From the IMG/VR virus record IMGVR_UViG_3300034418_000325, positions 1 through 24,343 of that record: a DNA stretch of 24,343 bases. One strand, 5' to 3'. The DNA comes from a virus. The translations under genes and the position numbers were made by a program. A model generated the notes under the pieces. It was not told the origin of the DNA, made no database searches, and worked only from the letters and a program-made list of their open reading frames with translations. Positions 20,459 to 24,343 of the stretch are shown piece by piece. Position 1 is the stretch's first letter; every line of letters begins with the position of its first letter.

Positions 20459-21005
20459 TCTTGTAAGCACAATTACACAACTGCCGTCAATGGTCGGTTG
20501 TCAGGAGTTTCCAAACTCTCCGCAAGGAATGAACCTTATTAAACTGATTCAGGACTTCATAAACGAGGAATACAAGTACAATAGCGAAACGGTAAGAAAA
20601 GCGTTTATGTTGGCGGCAAAGCAAGAACTCTATCTTGATAACAAACGAATAGACGCTTCGACATTCGGGCAACACTTGAGCGTTAACGTAGTCGGTAAGG
20701 TTCTGACGGCTTACAAAGAACACATAAGGAAAGGGAACGCGCGACCGGGCTACAATCAAAACCAACTACCCGAAGCACCAGTAAAGAAGATAACACCAGC
20801 CGAAGCGTGGGACTTGGTTCTCAAGTGGTTTAAAGAAGAAGGGCAACCTCCGCAGTTCGCGCCTTACTTATCGGCTTATGAATACCTTCTAAGCAACAAC
20901 CAAGTGAAACCAGTTAAACACTCAACCAAGAAGTTCGGGAACTTTGACGAAGATTGCCCCGAACGGTTATCGGTTGAAAGGTATCTTTTACAACATTGTA
21001 AATAA
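20451..21005 (+). CDS. Replication-associated protein, possible helicase loader
   Basis: 184 residues, beginning 8 nt inside the initiator gene. Helical throughout, with FINEEYKYNSETVRKAFMLAAK, a middle basic segment (YKEHIRKGNARPGYNQNQ) and a C-terminal PAEAWDLVLKWFKEEG region. No ATP-binding motif is visible, so it is not a DnaC-type ATPase. Its position right after the initiator matches lambda P, the loader that brings host helicase; that is an inference from gene order. No polymerase or helicase gene is seen in the window, so host enzymes are presumably used. Confidence 0.5.
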   Translation: MYNLVSTITQLPSMVGCQEFPNSPQGMNLIKLIQDFINEEYKYNSETVRKAFMLAAKQELYLDNKRIDASTFGQHLSVNVVGKVLTAYKEHIRKGNARPGYNQNQLPEAPVKKITPAEAWDLVLKWFKEEGQPPQFAPYLSAYEYLLSNNQVKPVKHSTKKFGNFDEDCPERLSVERYLLQHCK

Positions 21006-21022
21006 ATACTTAACTTGCGAAA

Positions 21023-21547
21023 GTGAAACAACAAGCCGCAATCGACCTACTTGCAGACGAGGAACTCCACGAACTCGCGGATAAGTTGTGCAACTGCCCG
21101 GACGACTTGATTCAGGAAGTCGCAATGGTTCTACTGGAGATGACCGAAGAGAAATGGAATCAGATTAACGAAGGCGGTTACTTGCGGTTTTACGTGGTTA
21201 GAACAATGATGACAATGGCGACCAGTCCGCGTTCCAGCTTCTCGAAACTCTACGACCTCCACAACCATAAGAAGGTTGACCACGAGAGAGAGGACTACGA
21301 TTGGGAAAAAGAAGAGGACATTTCGTTGATTGAAACACTTATGCAAGAGTTGCATTGGTACGACCGCGAAGTTCTTAAACTATGGCTGGAAGAAGGCAGT
21401 TACAGAAAGGTCGCGAAGAAGGTGGGCATACCTTACAAGAGCATCGGCAACACCGTAAAGAAAACAATAGAAACACTTAGAGCGAATTACTATGGAATAC
21501 ATCTTGAGCGCATTATCCGGGAGCGTGTTAAGCTTCCTTTGGATTGA
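21023..21547 (+). CDS. Sigma-factor-like protein (region 2 and region 4 pattern)
   Basis: 174 residues, GTG start. Residues ~15-80 resemble sigma region 2 (PDDLIQEVAMVLLEM, then GGYLRFYVVRTMMTM). An acidic linker (~85-103) follows. Residues ~104-155 resemble region 4 (LMQELHWYDREVLKLWLEEGS, then the HTH RKVAKKVGIPYKSIGNTVKK). The two-domain size and spacing are those of an ECF-type sigma factor. If so, it would steer host RNA polymerase to phage promoters, and the repeated GTGGCAC/YATTTA promoters are the obvious candidates. Region 2 is weaker than region 4, so a simple HTH regulator is an alternative. Confidence 0.65.
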   Translation: MKQQAAIDLLADEELHELADKLCNCPDDLIQEVAMVLLEMTEEKWNQINEGGYLRFYVVRTMMTMATSPRSSFSKLYDLHNHKKVDHEREDYDWEKEEDISLIETLMQELHWYDREVLKLWLEEGSYRKVAKKVGIPYKSIGNTVKKTIETLRANYYGIHLERIIRERVKLPLD

Positions 21548-21743
21548 AGTCTTTGGCATTGACCTACTTCTAAAAAAGTGGCTTGGAATGAACGAGAGCC
21601 AGTCTTTTAAGCCGTTAGACTGTCGGCTTTGTTTGTCGTTTTGGTTTGGAGTTCTTTACTGCGCTAACGACCCGGAGGCACTTCTTTACGTTCCTCTCCT
21701 GAGTGTTTTGTTTGAGCGGTTAATGTGGAGGTTTGAAATATGA
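21492..21743 (+). CDS. Small membrane protein with C-x2-C-x3-W motif (DUF1360-like)
   Basis: 83 residues. An N-terminal hydrophobic helix (ILSALSGSVLSFLWIEVFGIDLLL) and a second one (~48-75) flank DCRLCLSFWFG, where C44, C47 and W51 recall the C-P-x-C-x-x-x-W motif of DUF1360 membrane proteins. The start overlaps the sigma-like gene by 56 nt, long but the only ATG before the first helix. Function unknown; membrane placement is clear. Confidence 0.55.
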   Translation: MEYILSALSGSVLSFLWIEVFGIDLLLKKWLGMNESQSFKPLDCRLCLSFWFGVLYCANDPEALLYVPLLSVLFERLMWRFEI

Positions 21744-21823
21744 GCGATGCAGTTACATTCTGTTGCATATTGCTTTTATTGGTTTGGATTGTACGAATTT
21801 TAAAAGGAGAAAATTTTAACTAA
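21740..21823 (+). CDS. 27-residue transmembrane peptide
   Basis: ATG at 21740 overlaps the previous stop (ATGA) and the stop overlaps the next start (TAATG). The peptide is one helix (VTFCCILLLLVWIVRIL) with a short polar tail. Junctions on both sides match those of the neighbouring real genes, which supports translation. Too short to assign a function; small phage membrane peptides can be holin-related or exclusion factors. Confidence 0.5.
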   Translation: MSDAVTFCCILLLLVWIVRILKGENFN

Positions 21824-22065
21824 TGGACAAAAAACAACTTTTGCTATTTATCAAAGAGAGGCACGAGGCACTAAGTAGAATGAAAGCCGCGAAGTTCTCA
21901 GGACGAATAACACGAGAAGAACAGAAACTTTACCAAGATGCTTGGTCGTACATTGACCCGAAAGCAAAGGTTTGTTTTACTTGTGGAAGGAGTCCGCAGA
22001 TTATGAGTGTTGCTCTTCTGAACTATTACGAAGCCAACAAACCAAAGAGACGCAAAAAGAAGTGA
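21823..22065 (+). CDS. Small basic protein with one C-x-x-C motif
   Basis: 80 residues. Helical N-terminal half (LLLFIKERHEALSRMKAAKFSG, EEQKLYQDAW), a single CFTCGRS pair near residue 51, and a KPKRRKKK tail. The basic end and cysteine pair would suit nucleic-acid binding. The start sits in a TAATG overlap. Bases 21838-21850 in this gene resemble the CTTTTGCTATTTA half of promoter P2, but the upstream GTGGCAC is missing. Function unknown. Confidence 0.5.
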   Translation: MDKKQLLLFIKERHEALSRMKAAKFSGRITREEQKLYQDAWSYIDPKAKVCFTCGRSPQIMSVALLNYYEANKPKRRKKK

Positions 22066-22406
22066 AGTATAACAACGACTTTCGACACGACTTAGAAGTC
22101 GGGCAACTCGGAGAGAAGCTACTGGCGGACATCTTAGAGAACCGAACCATTGAAGTAAAGAAAGACTTGAAAGCAACGCAAACGGGAAACGTGTTTATTG
22201 AATACTCTTCACGAGGCAAGCGTTCCGGGCTTTCGACTTCTGAAGCTGACTACTGGGCTTTGATAGTTTCGGAGAATGTTATTAAATTAGTCAAGACTGA
22301 CTTTTTAAAAGAACTATGCCGAACGTATCTTGGAACTAAACGAGACGTTCTCGGAGGAGACAACGACACGAGCAAAGGCATACTTTTACCAATCTCAGAA
22401 ATATGA
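22062..22406 (+). CDS. PD-(D/E)XK-like nuclease (GTG start)
   Basis: 114 residues from GTG at 22062, overlapping the previous stop as GTGA. An upstream in-frame ATG at 21972 would overlap the preceding gene by 94 nt and add a non-matching leader, so I reject it. The pattern LEVGQLGEKLLADIL, TIEVKKD (E31-x-K33), TGNVFIEYSSRGKRSGLS and EADYW resembles small phage endonucleases of the PD-(D/E)XK fold related to Holliday-junction resolvases. It may resolve branched DNA before packaging or attack host DNA. The exact substrate is unknown. Confidence 0.65.
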   Translation: MKYNNDFRHDLEVGQLGEKLLADILENRTIEVKKDLKATQTGNVFIEYSSRGKRSGLSTSEADYWALIVSENVIKLVKTDFLKELCRTYLGTKRDVLGGDNDTSKGILLPISEI

Positions 22407-22594
22407 GAGAGAACAAGCAACACGAAAATTACGGGCTTTACATTACTCAAAACACGTATACGATGGAGTTCTATTGCTTCAGTAGAGAAGCCGCAGACGA
22501 CTACTGGAACGGTAACCCGTGTAAGAAAGCAAAAGGAAAGACGAGTCACGAGGCTCTAAAAAATTACAAGAATGGATTATATTGCGATAAGTAA
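22403..22594 (+). CDS. Small protein of unknown function
   Basis: 63 residues, basic and aromatic (NYGLYITQNTYTMEFYCFSREAADDYW cut to its key Y, F and W residues; then CKKAKGKTSHEALKNYKNG). It resembles small RNase-H-fold or double-stranded-RNA-binding-like accessory peptides only vaguely; no family is claimed. It starts in an ATGA overlap with the nuclease and overlaps the ParB-like gene by 23 nt. Confidence 0.45.
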   Translation: MRENKQHENYGLYITQNTYTMEFYCFSREAADDYWNGNPCKKAKGKTSHEALKNYKNGLYCDK

Positions 22595-23102
22595 GGTTAG
22601 ACCAAACTCGGACAACCCGCGTTACATCAAGGACGAGAAGTTTAAGAAGTTGGTTCAATCGCTCCGGGACTTTCCTGAGATGGCTAACGTCCGACCGATA
22701 GTCGTTAACAAAGAGATGATAGTCCTGGGCGGTAATATGCGCTTAAAGGCAATGCAAGAAGCTGGATGGTCAGAGGTACCCGTTCAAGTTGTTGATTGGT
22801 CAGAAGAAAAACAGCGCGAGTTCATCATCAAAGACAACGTAGGGTTTGGAGAATGGGACTGGGACGAGTTGGCGAATACTTGGAATGAAATGGAATTAGA
22901 TGCTTGGGGTTTAGATGTTCCGAACTTTCTTGAAATGCCGACAGATGAAGATTTGATAGGAGAAGAAAAGAACAAACCAGCGACTATGAAAATAACATTC
23001 ACAAGCCCCGAACAACTGCAAAGTGCTGAGATTGACATTCAAGAACTACTTGACCGAAAGTATCAAGGTGCGTTCTTTTCCGTAAGTGCTGGAGAGATAT
23101 GA
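22572..23102 (+). CDS. ParB/sulfiredoxin-like nuclease-fold protein
   Basis: 176 residues. Residues 1-90 show the ParB N-terminal domain pattern: IAISKVRPNSDNPR, PIVVNKEMIVLGGNMRLKA (52-61, corresponding to the G-G-x-R nucleotide-binding box) and EVPVQVVDWSEEKQREFIIKDN. The C-terminal half (TMKITFTSPEQLQSAEIDI ...) is a separate small domain. ParB-fold phage proteins bind or cleave nucleotides and are often found beside DNA methylases and terminases. Here the Mom-like gene follows directly (ATGA). A role with Mom in DNA modification is possible but unproven. Confidence 0.75.
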   Translation: MDYIAISKVRPNSDNPRYIKDEKFKKLVQSLRDFPEMANVRPIVVNKEMIVLGGNMRLKAMQEAGWSEVPVQVVDWSEEKQREFIIKDNVGFGEWDWDELANTWNEMELDAWGLDVPNFLEMPTDEDLIGEEKNKPATMKITFTSPEQLQSAEIDIQELLDRKYQGAFFSVSAGEI

Positions 23103-23683
23103 GATTAGAAAAGGCATCATATAAAGCAGTAAAATACGCTTGCTTAAAGTTTCACTATGCAAAAGTCTGCCCGGTTGTTGGAATTGCTTTTTCAGTATTC
23201 AATAAAAGTAATCAATGGTGTGGAGTGATTACATTTGGATATGGTGCCTCAGCAAATATGGGTAAGCCATACGGATTAAAGCACGGACAATACTTGGAAC
23301 TAACAAGGATGGCTTTGAATGGTAAGCAAGAGAGCACATCAAAAGCAATGGCTATTGCAATGAAGTTAATTAAGAAGAAATGCCCAACAGCAAAGCTGTT
23401 AATTAGCTATGCAGACAAAGGTCAGAATCATAAAGGTATTATTTATCAAGCTACAAATTGGCATTTAGTAGATGAAAGTGAAAGCTCAGGCAATGAGGTA
23501 TTTTATAAAGGTAAATGGGTACACGATAGAGGACCAAATACATTGCCAAAAGAACAGAGAGAAAAACTAACATACAGGAAGAAAAGCGGAAAATACAAAT
23601 ACGTCTACCCACTTGACAAATCTTTAGTACCTTTATGCCAGTCGCTGGCGAAACCATATCCAAAAAATGCGTCAGAAGTGTAA
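23099..23683 (+). CDS. Mom-like DNA adenine modification protein
   Basis: 194 residues. The pattern LKFHYAKVCPVVGIAFSVF, a QYLELTRMALNG strand-helix (64-75) and LLISYADKGQNHKGIIYQ plus ATNWHLVDE (100-126) matches the Mom family of GNAT-fold enzymes. In phage Mu, Mom adds a methylcarbamoyl group to adenine and so protects DNA from many restriction enzymes. The C-terminus is basic. Base use is clearly more AT-rich than in neighbouring genes (many aaa, tat and att codons), suggesting recent arrival. It follows the ParB-like gene in an ATGA overlap, and its last codons form part of the tRNA at 23669. Confidence 0.75.
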   Translation: MRLEKASYKAVKYACLKFHYAKVCPVVGIAFSVFNKSNQWCGVITFGYGASANMGKPYGLKHGQYLELTRMALNGKQESTSKAMAIAMKLIKKKCPTAKLLISYADKGQNHKGIIYQATNWHLVDESESSGNEVFYKGKWVHDRGPNTLPKEQREKLTYRKKSGKYKYVYPLDKSLVPLCQSLAKPYPKNASEV

Positions 23684-23738
23684 TGGTTGCACATTCTACT
23701 TCCAGTAGAAAGGAGGAGTTCGATTCTACCCTGACGCT
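23669..23738 (+). tRNA. tRNA-Gly, anticodon UCC
   Basis: GCGTCAG (23669-23675) pairs 7/7 with CTGACGC (23731-23737). The D-arm GTGT-AATGGTT-GCAC is the usual tRNA-Gly form, the anticodon stem TTCTA/TAGAA is perfect, and the loop CTTCCAG gives anticodon TCC (23701-23703), reading GGA. The T-loop TTCGATT is standard, but the T-stem has two mismatches or a bulged A, the variable loop is short, and position 8 is A rather than U. TCACCA follows. Function may be weakened. GGA is visibly the favourite glycine codon here, so a supplement makes sense. It starts 15 nt inside the Mom-like gene. Confidence 0.72.
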
Positions 23739-23761
23739 CACCAAACAACGAAATAACAGCG

Positions 23762-24163
23762 ATGCCAAACCCTGAGAACATAGAACAGCACAAGTTCAAG
23801 AAAGGACAGAGCGGCAACCCGAAAGGGCGACCGAAGAACGTGGAGACGCTTCTAAAAGAACACTTCCTTGATGAGCATAACGTCAAACTCTCCAAGTCTC
23901 AGGTTCAGGACATAATCAAGAACGTACTGGGCAAGTCCCGGAGCGAGTTGGTGGAGTTGGCAAAGAATGACGAACTTCCGTTTTGGATTGCTCTCATTGC
24001 TAAGAAAGCGCAGAGGGACTACGAGAAGGGTTCGATTCATATTCTCGATGTTCTCTTTGACCGGGTTTACGGCAAACCGAAAGAGGAGGTTGAGCAGACT
24101 GTCAACGGTGGAAAGCCTGACCGAATAGACGTTATTATTCACGAGCCAAAGGATGACAATTGA
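23762..24163 (+). CDS. Terminase small subunit candidate (DUF5681-like)
   Basis: 133 residues opening with FKKGQSGNPKGRPK, the hallmark of DUF5681 proteins. A helical middle (LLKEHFLDEHNVKLSKSQ, FWIALIAKKAQRDYEKGS) and a YGKPKEEVEQTVNGG end follow. The terminase large subunit gene starts 11 nt before its stop, the standard neighbour of a small subunit, which recognises phage DNA and starts packaging. Small subunits vary widely, so context is the main support beyond the DUF motif. Confidence 0.75.
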   Translation: MPNPENIEQHKFKKGQSGNPKGRPKNVETLLKEHFLDEHNVKLSKSQVQDIIKNVLGKSRSELVELAKNDELPFWIALIAKKAQRDYEKGSIHILDVLFDRVYGKPKEEVEQTVNGGKPDRIDVIIHEPKDDN

Positions 24164-24343
24164 CGGAACGAGAGTTTTTCGCAAACTATGGAACGCGCTT
24201 AATGATAAATCAGTTCGGGGAATTGTTTTGGAAGGTGGCTCACGTTCCTCGAAAACGTGGTCAATCTGTCAAGCGTTGCTCCTACTTGGTACGCAAACAC
24301 CGCAGAGATTCGCGATTGCAAGGTGGCGCAGAACGTGGATTAA
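24153..24343 (+). CDS. Terminase large subunit (3' partial)
   Basis: The ATG at 24153 overlaps the small-subunit gene by 11 nt and the frame stays open to the window edge (63 residues visible). Residues ~24-33 (VLEGGSRSSKTWS) hold the Walker A ATP-binding loop in the GGSRSSKT form common in phage large terminases, followed by a LLLLGT helix and RFAIARWRRT, the expected adenine-binding/Walker region spacing. This is the ATPase-nuclease motor that packs DNA through the portal. The rest lies outside the window. Confidence 0.88.
   Translation, partial: MTIDGTRVFRKLWNALNDKSVRGIVLEGGSRSSKTWSICQALLLLGTQTPQRFAIARWRRTWI

Noticed and set aside
21822-21850. A fourth copy of the GTGGCAC-type promoter
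   Set aside because: CTTTTGCTATTTA is present, but upstream there is only AATGGACAA in place of GTGGCACAA, and the stretch lies inside the start of a coding region. Possibly a decayed or weak copy, not listed as a promoter.
21972-22061. ATG at 21972 as the start of the PD-(D/E)XK-like gene
   Set aside because: It would overlap the previous gene by 94 nt, whereas the GTG at 22062 forms a GTGA junction like its neighbours.
1-24343. Integrase, transposon, CRISPR array, rRNA or diversity-generating retroelement
   Set aside because: No serine or tyrosine recombinase motifs, transposase, regular spacer-repeat array, rRNA sequence or reverse transcriptase was found in any frame.

Overview
The window reads as a 24.3 kb piece of a double-stranded DNA, tailed-phage (or prophage) genome from a Bacteroidota host, most likely Flavobacteriia. 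Reasons: an HK97-type head module, endolysin, recombination, replication and terminase genes all lie on the + strand; two early promoters fit the Bacteroidota -33/-7 pattern (TTG-N19-GATATTTG); starts are A-rich and lack Shine-Dalgarno sequences; and the replication initiator belongs to a type I associate with flavobacterial phages and genomes. A tape-measure-like protein suggests a long tail. No integrase, transposon, rRNA or CRISPR was seen. Genes are packed tightly, with many ATGA and TAATG junctions, so translation is probably coupled. No stretch over 300 bases lacks a gene.

Layout. (1) 1-3406: end of the tail module, with a baseplate-like protein cut by the left edge, a tail-fibre-like protein and a tape-measure-like protein. 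(2) 3403-10274: head module in an unusual order: XkdF-like protease, scaffold, major capsid protein, structural protein, double terminator, two small virion proteins, a portal fused to a winged helix and a MuF-like tail, then head-tail adaptor and tail-terminator-like genes. (3) 10274-14176: host-contact protein with PKD-like and DUF285-like repeats, then lysis (holin-like, GH24 lysozyme, spanin-like) and a metallophosphoesterase. (4) 14243-16430: early recombination operon (annealase-like candidate, DUF551, YqaJ exonuclease, SSB-like protein, NinG-like nuclease). (5) 16529-19574: second early operon (acidic and cysteine-rich small proteins, a 59-residue Cro-like HTH, winged-helix proteins, a free-standing DnaA domain IV protein, a C5-cytosine methyltransferase). 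(6) 19575-21005: replication block, with a repeated phage promoter, a structured leader or small RNA, and an initiator gene carrying iteron-like repeats. (7) 21023-24343: sigma-like factor, small membrane proteins, a nuclease, a ParB-like protein, a Mom-like DNA modification enzyme, tRNA-Gly(UCC), terminase small subunit and the start of the large subunit.

How the parts may work together. Two near-identical host-type promoters (14194 and 16447) would fire early. A second promoter type, GTGGCACAA ... CTTTGCYATTTA with exact spacing, occurs three times: before scaffold-capsid, before the post-capsid structural genes, and before the replication block. The window also encodes a sigma-like protein downstream of the third copy, so a self-reinforcing early-to-late switch is a reasonable hypothesis. 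On reading the whole window I found no GATC and no GGCC site, which with the C5 methyltransferase and Mom-like enzyme points to strong restriction pressure. No polymerase or replicative helicase is present, so the phage probably recruits host replication proteins to an origin inside its initiator gene.
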